Source: Streptomyces malaysiensis subsp. samsunensis (GTDB lineage Bacteria > Actinomycetota > Actinomycetes > Streptomycetales > Streptomycetaceae). Taken from it: a stretch of 37,764 nucleotides of DNA. A program made the position numbers and the translations under genes. The notes under the pieces are model-generated. The model was not told the DNA's origin. It did not search any database and saw nothing but the letters and a program-made list of their open reading frames with translations. The DNA is taken from positions 1 through 37,764 of the forward strand of contig NZ_JANIIC010000078.1 in the NCBI RefSeq assembly GCF_024519315.1, written 5' to 3'. Shown piece after piece: positions 26,043 through 33,352 of this stretch (its first letter is position 1; the number at the start of each line of letters is the position of its first letter).

Positions 26043-26056
26043 CAACCCGAAGGTTG
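26043..26056 (+). other. Small hairpin in the ATPase-permease gap
   Basis: CAACC and GGTTG close a CGAA tetraloop 11 nt past the ATPase stop. CCCC-TTAC-GGGG follows about 20 nt later. These stems could stabilise or process the transcript between genes. Both are short and may be chance. Confidence 0.3.
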
Positions 26057-26118
26057 CGGTCCAGCCCGAACCGACCCCTTACGGGGCGTAATCATCCTAT
26101 GACAGGAGGGAGTCCGTC

Positions 26119-27198
26119 GTGCTGAATCAACCCGGGGGGCGGCCGCGGCCTGCTGCCCCCGCCGAAGTCCCCGAACCCACCGCCACGCTCACCAAGGAGA
26201 GCCTGCGCGGAACATCGGCCGACCGTCCGAAGACCGGCGGGCGCTCCGCGCACGACCGGCTGTGGGCGCTCGCCGACCTGCGTAACCTCTCCCTCGTCGG
26301 GGTGCTGGCGGTGCTGATCGCCGTCGGCGGTTTCACCAAGCCCGATGAGTTCCTCAGCACCGACAACCTCCAGCTCGTGCTCACCCAGGCGTCCGTCATC
26401 GGCGTCGTCACCGTCGGCGTGACCTTCGTCATCACCAGCGGCGGCATCGATCTGTCGGTGGGCGCGATGGTCGCCCTCGCCTCGGTGTGGGCCACCACGC
26501 TCGCCACCCAGGACTACGGGCTCGGCGGCATCCTGCTCTGCGCGGTCCTGGTGGGGCTCGGCTGCGGACTGGTCAACGGGGTGCTCATCGCGTACGGCGG
26601 GATGGTCCCGTTCATCGCCACCCTCGCGATGCTCGCCTCCGCCCGCGGTCTGGCCCTCCAGATCAGCGACGGCAAGACCCAGGTCGTGACCGTCGACCAG
26701 GTCCTGGACCTCGGGCTCCCGGACTCCTACATCCTCGGCATACCGCCGCTGGTGATGATCTTCGCGGCCGTCACCGTCGTGGGCTGGCTGGTGCTCAACC
26801 GCACGACCTTCGGCCGGCGCACCGTGGCCATCGGCGGGAACGCGGAGGCGGCGCGGCTCGCGGGCATCGACGTCAAGCGGCAGCGGCTGATGCTGTATCT
26901 GCTCTCCGGGCTGTGCTGCGGTGTCGCCGCCTTCATGCTGGTCGTCCTCACCGGCTCGGGCCAGAACACCAACGGCAATCTCTACGAACTCGACGCCATC
27001 GCCGCCGCGATCATCGGCGGCACGCTGCTCAGCGGCGGCCGCGGCACCATCACCGGCTCCGTCCTCGGTGTCCTCGTCTTCACCACCATCACCAATCTGT
27101 TCGCCCTGAACAACCTTCAGAGCGATGTCCAGCAGATCGCCAAGGGCGCGATCATCGTCGCCGCCGTCCTGGTACAGAAGGGTCGTTCGACGCCATGA
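26119..27198 (+). CDS. Sugar ABC transporter permease (CUT2, RbsC type)
   Basis: Integral membrane permease of 359 aa with about ten helices. A hydrophilic N-terminal extension of some 50 residues is followed by the family core. Landmarks are NLQLVLTQASVIGVVTVGVTFVI, SGGIDLSVGAMVALASV (the conserved GGIDLSVG motif), IATLAMLASARGLAL, RTTFGRRTVAIGGNAEAARLAG (cytosolic coupling loop to the ATPase) and ELDAIAAAIIGGTLLSGGRG. The GTG start has AGGAGGG upstream. Its stop overlaps the ATG of the substrate-binding lipoprotein gene. Together with the ATPase and lipoprotein it forms a complete importer. Confidence 0.95.
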   Translation: MLNQPGGRPRPAAPAEVPEPTATLTKESLRGTSADRPKTGGRSAHDRLWALADLRNLSLVGVLAVLIAVGGFTKPDEFLSTDNLQLVLTQASVIGVVTVGVTFVITSGGIDLSVGAMVALASVWATTLATQDYGLGGILLCAVLVGLGCGLVNGVLIAYGGMVPFIATLAMLASARGLALQISDGKTQVVTVDQVLDLGLPDSYILGIPPLVMIFAAVTVVGWLVLNRTTFGRRTVAIGGNAEAARLAGIDVKRQRLMLYLLSGLCCGVAAFMLVVLTGSGQNTNGNLYELDAIAAAIIGGTLLSGGRGTITGSVLGVLVFTTITNLFALNNLQSDVQQIAKGAIIVAAVLVQKGRSTP

Positions 27199-28250
27199 GG
27201 TATGCCAAGAGCTCCTCCACCACCAGTCGCAGAAATCTGCTCATGGGCACCGCCGCGGCGGGCGCGCTGTTCGCCGCCGGGTGCACCAGCAACGAGAACA
27301 ACGATGACGGCGACAACGCCGAACAGGCCGCGAACACCGCCAGTGACAAGCCCGGTAAGGCGGTCGCCATCGGCTTCGCCGGGCCCCAGGCCGACCACGG
27401 CTGGCTCAACGCCATCAACGAGCAGGCCAAGCGGCGCGCCAAGGAGTACAAGGACGTCACGTTGGAGGCCACCGAGGGCTCCAACGACACCGCCCAGCAG
27501 ATCGGCCAGATCGAGACCCTCATCAACAAGAAGGTCGACGTCCTGGTCATCCTGCCCGCCGACGGCAAGGCGCTCACCCAGGTGGGGCTGAAGGCCATGC
27601 GGGCGGGCATCCCGGTGGTCAACCTCGACCGGATCTTCGCCTCCCCGCAGGCGTACCGCTGCTGGATCGGCGGCGACAACTACGGCATGGGTCTCAACGC
27701 CGGGCGCTATATCGGCGAGCAGCTCAAGGGCAAGAAGAACGCCAAGGTCATCGAGTTGGCGGGGATCGACAACCTGGAGCTGACCCGGCAGCGCACCGAG
27801 GGCTTCAACGACGCCCTGAAGAACTATCCGAACATCAAGAAGGTCGGCCGCCAGGCCGCGGAGTTCACCGTCGAGTCGGGCCAGGCGAAGATGGCCCAGC
27901 TGCTCCAGGCCCACTCCGACTTCGACGCCCTGTGGAACCACGACGACGACCAGGGCGTCGGCGCCGAGCGCGCCATCAAGCAGGCCGGGCGCGATGACTT
28001 CCTCATGGTCGGCGGCGCGGGCGCCAAGCGCGCCATGGACGCCATCAAGGCCGACAACAGCGTGCTGAAGGCCACCGTGCTCTACCCGCCCACCATGGCC
28101 GCCTCCGCCATCGACCTCGCCCGCGCGCTCGGCCAGGGCAAGGGCGTCGGCGGTCTCGCGGAGCTGGAGATCCCGGCTTCCCTCACCCTCTACTCCGCCG
28201 TCGTCACCAAGGACAACGTGGACGAATACCTCCCCACGGGATTCAGCTGA
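27195..28250 (+). CDS. Sugar-binding lipoprotein of the ABC importer (probable Tat substrate)
   Basis: Extracellular substrate-binding protein of the RbsB-like periplasmic-binding-protein fold, 351 aa. The signal has a twin-arginine motif (SRRNLLMG, Arg12-Arg13), a hydrophobic stretch and a lipobox ending at Cys30 (FAAGC), so it is likely Tat-exported and lipid-anchored. A flexible Asn/Asp-rich linker follows. The ligand-binding domain has GFAGPQADHGWLNAINEQA, QIETLINKKVDVLVILPADG, GIPVVNLDRIF, IGGDNYGMGLNAGRYI and DALWNHDDDQGVGAERAI. Aromatic and charged residues in these loops would line the sugar site. The ATG overlaps the permease stop codon. Confidence 0.94.
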   Translation: MRYAKSSSTTSRRNLLMGTAAAGALFAAGCTSNENNDDGDNAEQAANTASDKPGKAVAIGFAGPQADHGWLNAINEQAKRRAKEYKDVTLEATEGSNDTAQQIGQIETLINKKVDVLVILPADGKALTQVGLKAMRAGIPVVNLDRIFASPQAYRCWIGGDNYGMGLNAGRYIGEQLKGKKNAKVIELAGIDNLELTRQRTEGFNDALKNYPNIKKVGRQAAEFTVESGQAKMAQLLQAHSDFDALWNHDDDQGVGAERAIKQAGRDDFLMVGGAGAKRAMDAIKADNSVLKATVLYPPTMAASAIDLARALGQGKGVGGLAELEIPASLTLYSAVVTKDNVDEYLPTGFS

Positions 28251-28310
28251 GCCCGATTGAGGGCCAGACCCCCCACCTCGCGTCGGTTTGCGATCGTCAG
28301 AAGGAGTCCC

Positions 28311-29501
28311 ATGGAAAGTCCTGAAGCGAAGACGCTCGGCGTCGGCATGGTCGGCTACGCCTTCATGGGCGCCGCCCACTCCCAGGGCTGGCGTACCGTC
28401 GGCCGTGTCTTCGACCTCCCCGCGCGCCCCGTGATGTCCGCCGTCTGCGGGCGCGACGCGGACGCCGTACGGGCCGCCGCGGACCGGCACGGCTGGGCCG
28501 CCGCCGAAACCGACTGGCGGGCGATGATCGCCCGGGACGATGTGCAGCTGGTCGACGTCTGCACCCCCGGCGACAGCCATGCCGAGATCGCCATCGCGGC
28601 CCTGGAGGCGGGCAAGCACGTGCTGTGCGAGAAGCCGCTCGCCAACTCCGTGACCGAGGCGGAGGCCATGGTGGAGGCGGCGCGGCGGGCGAGTGAGCGC
28701 GGACAGGTGGCGATGGTGGGCTTCAACTACCGCCGCGCGCCGGCGATCGCGTACGCCCGCCGGATGGTGGCGGAGGGGCGGATCGGCGTGCTGCGGCATG
28801 TGCGGGTCACCTATCTCCAGGACTGGATCGTCGACCCGGAGTTCCCCCTGGTGTGGCGCCTGCGGCGGGAGTACGCGGGCTCCGGCGCGCTCGGCGACCT
28901 GGGGTCGCACATCGTCGACCTGGCGCAGCATCTGGCGGGGGAGCGGCTGATCGGCGTCTCGGCGCTCACCGAGACGTTCATCCGGGAGCGGCCGCTGCCC
29001 GCGGGCGCGGTGGCCGGGCTCGGCGGCTCCGGCTCGGGCGGAGCGGCCCGCGGACCGGTGACGGTCGATGACGCGGCGCTGTTCACCGGGCGGTTCGGCT
29101 CAGGTGCGGTGGCGTCGTTCGAGGCCAGCCGGTTCGCGGCGGGCCGTAAGAACTCGCTCAGGATCGAGCTCAACGGCGATCGCGGCTCGCTCGCCTTCGA
29201 TCTGGAGCGGCTCAACGAACTGTCCTTCCACGACCACACCGAGCCCGCCGCCGACTCCGGCTTCCGCCGGATCCTGGTGACCGAGCCCGAGCACCCCTAC
29301 CTCGACGCGTGGTGGCCGCCTGGCCACGCCCTCGGCTACGAGCACACCTTCGTCCACCAGGCGCGGGACATGGTGCTCGCGGTGGCCGAGGGGACCGGCC
29401 CCGAGCCGTCCTTCGAGGACGGGCTCCAGGTGCAGCGGGTGCTCGCCGCCGTCGAGGACAGCGCGGAGAAGAACTGCGTCTACACCCCCGTACCCGCCTG
29501 A
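28311..29501 (+). CDS. Gfo/Idh/MocA-family sugar dehydrogenase
   Basis: NAD(P)-dependent oxidoreductase, 396 aa. The Rossmann domain has GVGMVGYAFMGAAHS (10-24). The catalytic CEKPLA places Lys108. The C-terminal substrate domain has GALGDLGSHIVDLAQ, with Asp196 and His200 as likely catalytic partners. Members of this family oxidise inositols or the C3 hydroxyl of glycosides (as in ThuB and DgpA-type enzymes). An RBS, AGAAGGAG, precedes the ATG; 60 nt separate it from the lipoprotein gene and 13 nt from the isomerase gene, so it is part of the ABC operon. A Gly/Ser-rich loop near residue 240 is an unusual local insertion. Confidence 0.93.
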   Translation: MESPEAKTLGVGMVGYAFMGAAHSQGWRTVGRVFDLPARPVMSAVCGRDADAVRAAADRHGWAAAETDWRAMIARDDVQLVDVCTPGDSHAEIAIAALEAGKHVLCEKPLANSVTEAEAMVEAARRASERGQVAMVGFNYRRAPAIAYARRMVAEGRIGVLRHVRVTYLQDWIVDPEFPLVWRLRREYAGSGALGDLGSHIVDLAQHLAGERLIGVSALTETFIRERPLPAGAVAGLGGSGSGGAARGPVTVDDAALFTGRFGSGAVASFEASRFAAGRKNSLRIELNGDRGSLAFDLERLNELSFHDHTEPAADSGFRRILVTEPEHPYLDAWWPPGHALGYEHTFVHQARDMVLAVAEGTGPEPSFEDGLQVQRVLAAVEDSAEKNCVYTPVPA

Positions 29502-29514
29502 GGAGGAGGCCGGA

Positions 29515-30522
29515 ATGCCCAGACCCTTCACGCTCTTCACCGGCCAGTGGGCCGACCTTCCCCTGGAGGAGGTCTGCCGGCTCGCCCGCGACTTCGGCTA
29601 CGACGGACTGGAACTCGCCTGCTGGGGCGACCACTTCGAGGTGGACCGGGCCATCGGTGAGCCCGGCTATCTGGACGGGCGGCGCCGGCTGCTCGAGAAG
29701 TACGGCCTCAAGTGCTGGGCCATCTCCAACCACCTGGTCGGCCAGGCCGTGTGCGACTCACCCATCGACGAGCGCCACCAGGCCATCCTGCCCGCCAGGA
29801 TCTGGGGCGACGGCGAGGCGGAGGGGGTCCGGCGGCGGGCCGCCGCCGAGATCGCCGACACGGCCCGCGCGGCGGCCGCCTTCGGCGTCCGTACCGTCAT
29901 CGGCTTCACCGGCTCGTCCATCTGGCATCTGGTGGCGATGTTCCCGCCGGTGGTGCCGGGGATGATCGAGCGGGGCTACGAGGACTTCGCCGAGCGCTGG
30001 AACCCGATCCTCGACGTCTTCGACGCCGAGGGCGTGCGCTTCGCCCACGAGGTGCACCCCAGCGAGATCGCCTACGACTACTGGACCACCCACCGGGCCC
30101 TGGAGGCCGTCGGCCACCGCCCCGCCTTCGGGCTCAACTTCGACCCCAGCCACTTCGTCTGGCAGGACCTGGACCCCGTCGGCTTCCTGTGGGACTTCCG
30201 GGACCGGATCTACCACGTCGACTGCAAGGAGGCCCGGAAGCGGCTGGACGGCCGCAACGGGCGCCTCGGCTCCCATCTGCCCTGGGGCGACCCCCGCCGC
30301 GGCTGGGACTTCGTCTCGGCGGGCCATGGCGATGTGCCGTGGGAGGACGTGTTCCGGATGCTGCGGTCGATCGGATACGACGGTCCGGTGTCGGTCGAAT
30401 GGGAGGACGCCGGGATGGACCGGCTCACCGGCGCCCCGGAGGCGCTGTCCCGGCTGAAGCACTTCGACTTCGACCCGCCGACGGCGTCGTTCGACGCGGC
30501 CTTCGGCGGCGGGGAGAAGTAG
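29515..30522 (+). CDS. Sugar phosphate isomerase/epimerase-like TIM-barrel protein
   Basis: AP-endonuclease-2/xylose-isomerase-like barrel, 335 aa. The fold is shown by RDFGYDGLELACWGDHFE, KCWAISNHLVGQAV, VRFAHEVHPSEIAYD, GLNFDPSHFVWQ, IYHVDCKEA and YDGPVSVEWED. Likely metal ligands are Glu179, Asp210, His234 and Glu295, the usual E/D/H/E set. Related enzymes isomerise or epimerise keto-sugars and, in C-glycoside pathways (DgpC/CarC-like partners), catalyse beta-elimination from 3-keto-glycosides. GAGGAGGAGG lies before the ATG. It ends the first transcription unit of the sugar locus, followed by a strong terminator. Confidence 0.92.
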   Translation: MPRPFTLFTGQWADLPLEEVCRLARDFGYDGLELACWGDHFEVDRAIGEPGYLDGRRRLLEKYGLKCWAISNHLVGQAVCDSPIDERHQAILPARIWGDGEAEGVRRRAAAEIADTARAAAAFGVRTVIGFTGSSIWHLVAMFPPVVPGMIERGYEDFAERWNPILDVFDAEGVRFAHEVHPSEIAYDYWTTHRALEAVGHRPAFGLNFDPSHFVWQDLDPVGFLWDFRDRIYHVDCKEARKRLDGRNGRLGSHLPWGDPRRGWDFVSAGHGDVPWEDVFRMLRSIGYDGPVSVEWEDAGMDRLTGAPEALSRLKHFDFDPPTASFDAAFGGGEK

Positions 30523-30562
30523 CCCGGCCCGTTCGGCGATCGAGGACCCGCCCGCAAGGCCA

Positions 30563-30597
30563 CTGGGTGGGGGACCGCACACCGCGCCCCCACCCAG
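30563..30597 (+). terminator. Strong terminator after the isomerase gene
   Basis: Perfect 11-bp inverted repeat: CTGGGTGGGGG (30563-30573) and CCCCCACCCAG (30587-30597), loop of 13 nt, followed by CTTTGTCC. It lies 40 nt past the stop codon and separates the ABC operon from the secreted enzyme genes. Confidence 0.7.
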
Positions 30598-30620
30598 CTT
30601 TGTCCTGCTCGTGGATGAAG
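30598..30620 (+). promoter_or_regulatory. Second, diverged copy of the ROK-type operator
   Basis: The left arm CTTTGTCCTG is identical to the site before the ROK gene. The right arm, GTGGATGAAG, keeps 6 of the 9 paired positions at the same spacing. It starts right after the terminator stem and lies about 185 nt before the PQQ dehydrogenase start. Confidence 0.45.
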
Positions 30621-30640
30621 CAGAGCTGTTTTATGTCAAA

Positions 30641-30665
30641 GGGGTTTCCGTACTGGACAAACCCC
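30641..30665. promoter_or_regulatory. Inverted repeat GGGGTTT / AAACCCC before the PQQ dehydrogenase gene
   Basis: Perfect 7-bp arms separated by 11 nt, one helical turn, which suits a dimeric regulator better than a terminator. It is about 140 nt before the start codon, in an unusually AT-rich patch that probably includes the promoter. Confidence 0.4.
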
Positions 30666-30804
30666 GCTACGGTCCTTGAGATGTACCGGTCACATGGGGC
30701 CCCTCGCCCCGCACCGGTCATCCCGGCGCGACGGCGCGCGCCTGTGCCAGTCACGGCGGCCTGACGGCCCGCCCGTACCCCCCCTCTTTCCACGGAGGAT
30801 CAGC

Positions 30805-33258
30805 GTGCACAGGAAAAGGCTTCGACTGCGCGGTCCCCTCGCGCTCGTCACGAGCGCACTGCTCGTCGGCGCGGGGCTCGCGTTCACCGCTCCCCAGGCG
30901 GGCGCGGATCAAGCGGATCAACCCGCCCCGGCCGCCGAGCAGTTCCAGCAGGTGACCCTCGCCAAGGGCGTGGAGGAGACCGGCGAGCCCATGACGCTCG
31001 CGGTGCTCCCCGACCGCTCCGTGCTGCACACCTCGCGCGACGGCACCCTGTGGCTGACCGATGCCACGGGCGAGACCAAGATGTCCGGCAAGCTGCCGGT
31101 CTACTCGCACGACGAAGAAGGGCTCCAGGGCGTCGGTGTCGACCCCGGCTTCTCCGACAACCGCGCCATCTACCTCTACTACGCGCCCCCGCTCGACACC
31201 CCCGCAGGTGACGCCCCCACCACGGGCACGGCCGCCGACTTCGCGAAGTTCGACGGCGTCAACCGCCTCTCCCGGTTCACCCTCGACGCCGACGGCACGC
31301 TGAACACCGGAAGCGAGAAGAAGGTCCTCGACGTGCCCGCGAACCGTGGCATCTGCTGCCACGTCGGCGGGGACATCGACTTCGACGCCGATGGCAACCT
31401 GTACCTGTCCACCGGCGACGACAGCAACCCGTTCGAGTCCGACGGCTTCACCCCCATCGACGAGCGGGACAACCGCAACCCGGCCTTCGACGCCCGGCGC
31501 TCCGCGGGCAACTCCAACGACCTGCGCGGCAAGGTCCTCCGGATCAAGGTGGCCGACGACGGCTCCTACACCATCCCGGACGGCAACCTCTTCGCGCCCG
31601 GCACCGAGAAGACCCGGCCCGAGATCTACGCGATGGGCTTCCGCAACCCCTTCCGGATCAGTGTCGACAAGCCGACCGGCACGGTCTACGTCGGCGACTA
31701 CGGTCCGGACGCGGGCGCCGCCAACCCCGAGCGCGGCCCCGGCGGCGCGGTCGAGTTCGCCCGGGTGACCAAGGCCGGCAACTTCGGCTGGCCGTACTGC
31801 ATCGCCGACAACAAGCCGTACCGCGACTACGACTTCGCCACCGGCACCTCCGGGCCCGCCTTCGACTGCGCCGCGCCCGAGAACACCTCGCGGTACAACA
31901 CCGGGCTCACCGAGCTGCCGCCCGCCCAGCCCGCCTGGATCCCGTACGACAACAACTCCGTGCCCGAGTTCGGCTCCGGCTCCGAATCGCCGATGGCCGG
32001 GCCGGTCTACCGCTACGACGCCTCGCTGGACTCCCCGGTGAAGTTCCCCGAGGCGTACGACGGGAACTTCTTCGCGGGCGAGTTCGGCCGCCAGTGGATC
32101 AAGCGGATCGAGCAGGACGCCGACGGCACCGTGCAGAAGATCAACGACTTCCCGTGGTCCGGCACCCAGGTCATGGACTCCGCCTTCGGCCCCGACGGCG
32201 CGCTGTACGTCCTGGACTACGGCCTCGGCTACTTCAACGGCGACGAGCACTCCGCGCTCTACCGGATCGAGAACGCCACCGGCGGACGCTCGCCCATCGC
32301 CGAGGCGAGCGCCGACCGCACCTCCGGCAAGGCGCCGATGAAGGTCAACTTCTCCTCGGCGGGCACCTCGGACGCCGACGGCGACACCCTCACCTTCAGC
32401 TGGGACTTCGGCGACGGCACCACGTCGAGCGCCGCCAACCCCACCCACACCTACCGTAAGAACGGCACCTACACCGCGACGCTCACCGTCAAGGACCCAA
32501 CCGACCGCACCGCCAGCGCCAATGTCCACCTCACGGTCGGCAACACCGCGCCCACGGTGACGCTGCAACTGCCCGGCGACGGCCAGCTGTTCGCCTTCGG
32601 CGACGAGGTCCCGTTCAAGGTCCAGGCGACCGACCCGGAGGACGGCACCGTCGACTGCGCCAAGGTCAAGGTCACCTACATCCTCGGCCACGACAGCCAC
32701 GGCCACCCCGTCACCTCGGCGAACGGCTGCTCCGGCACCATCAAGACCAACGCCGACGGCGAGCACGACCCCAACGCCAACATCTTCGGGGTCTTCGACG
32801 CCGAGTACACCGACGGCGGCGGTGGCGGCCAGCCGCCGCTGACCGCCCACGACCAGAGCATCGTCCAGCCCAAGCACCGGCAGGCCGAGCACTACGGGGA
32901 CAGCGAGGGCGTCTCGGTGATCTCCCACACCCCGGCCAACGGCGGCAAGACGGTCGGCAACATCGAAAACGGCGACTGGATCTCCTTCGCCCCGTATGTG
33001 CTGGACAACGCCAAGGACTTCACCGCACGGGTCTCCTCGGCGGGGGCCGGCGGCACGCTGGAGATCCGCAGCGGGTCCCCGACCGGACGGCTGCTCGGCA
33101 GCGTGACCGTGCCGGTGACCGGCGACTGGGAGACCTTCCAGGACGTCAAGACGACGCTGCGGGGCACCCCGGCCCGCAGCACCACGCTGTGCCTCGTCTT
33201 CAAGGGCGGTGCGGGAGCGCTCTTCGACGTGGACGACTTCACGATCGGCACCGGCTGA
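30805..33258 (+). CDS. Secreted PQQ-type sugar dehydrogenase with PKD and CBM6 modules
   Basis: Extracellular multi-domain protein, 817 aa. A signal peptide (1-34, HRKRLRLRG, hydrophobic core, AGA) precedes a glucose/sorbosone dehydrogenase-type propeller (about 45-490). The catalytic-region His186 lies in ICCHVGGDIDFDADGNLYLS, and the late propeller marks are RPEIYAMGFRNPFR and FGPDGALYVLDYG. A PKD domain spans 498-580 (SWDFGDGTTSS, PTHTYRKNGTYTATLTV). An Ig-like stretch follows, then a CBM6 at about 691-816 (QAEHYG, GDWISFAPYVL, LFDVDDFTIG). Two adjacent cysteines (184-185) sit just before the catalytic His. The GTG start follows CGGAGGAT. It would oxidise a sugar or glycoside bound by the CBM; the cofactor source is unknown, as Streptomyces usually lack PQQ synthesis genes. 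Confidence 0.93.
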   Translation: MHRKRLRLRGPLALVTSALLVGAGLAFTAPQAGADQADQPAPAAEQFQQVTLAKGVEETGEPMTLAVLPDRSVLHTSRDGTLWLTDATGETKMSGKLPVYSHDEEGLQGVGVDPGFSDNRAIYLYYAPPLDTPAGDAPTTGTAADFAKFDGVNRLSRFTLDADGTLNTGSEKKVLDVPANRGICCHVGGDIDFDADGNLYLSTGDDSNPFESDGFTPIDERDNRNPAFDARRSAGNSNDLRGKVLRIKVADDGSYTIPDGNLFAPGTEKTRPEIYAMGFRNPFRISVDKPTGTVYVGDYGPDAGAANPERGPGGAVEFARVTKAGNFGWPYCIADNKPYRDYDFATGTSGPAFDCAAPENTSRYNTGLTELPPAQPAWIPYDNNSVPEFGSGSESPMAGPVYRYDASLDSPVKFPEAYDGNFFAGEFGRQWIKRIEQDADGTVQKINDFPWSGTQVMDSAFGPDGALYVLDYGLGYFNGDEHSALYRIENATGGRSPIAEASADRTSGKAPMKVNFSSAGTSDADGDTLTFSWDFGDGTTSSAANPTHTYRKNGTYTATLTVKDPTDRTASANVHLTVGNTAPTVTLQLPGDGQLFAFGDEVPFKVQATDPEDGTVDCAKVKVTYILGHDSHGHPVTSANGCSGTIKTNADGEHDPNANIFGVFDAEYTDGGGGGQPPLTAHDQSIVQPKHRQAEHYGDSEGVSVISHTPANGGKTVGNIENGDWISFAPYVLDNAKDFTARVSSAGAGGTLEIRSGSPTGRLLGSVTVPVTGDWETFQDVKTTLRGTPARSTTLCLVFKGGAGALFDVDDFTIGTG

Positions 33259-33296
33259 GGCGCTCAGGCGCCGAGGCACTGACGCGTTGACGAACG

Positions 33297-33331
33297 GGGC
33301 CGGGGGCGGCCACTGCGGCCGCCCCCGGCCC
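33297..33331 (+). terminator. 15-bp GC hairpin between the dehydrogenase and ThuA genes
   Basis: GGGCCGGGGGCGGCC (33297-33311) and GGCCGCCCCCGGCCC (33317-33331) are fully complementary, with a 5-nt loop. The stem ends one base before the Shine-Dalgarno GGAGGAAGGAG of the next gene. It may act as a partial terminator/attenuator or as a stabilising 5' structure after processing. Confidence 0.65.
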
Positions 33332-33352
33332 GGAGGAAGGAGCACGACGGAT

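Noticed and set aside
26095..26107. Third ROK operator (TCCTA-TGA-CAGGA) before the permease
   Set aside because: The right arm is part of the Shine-Dalgarno sequence and the outer arms do not match, so chance resemblance is likely.
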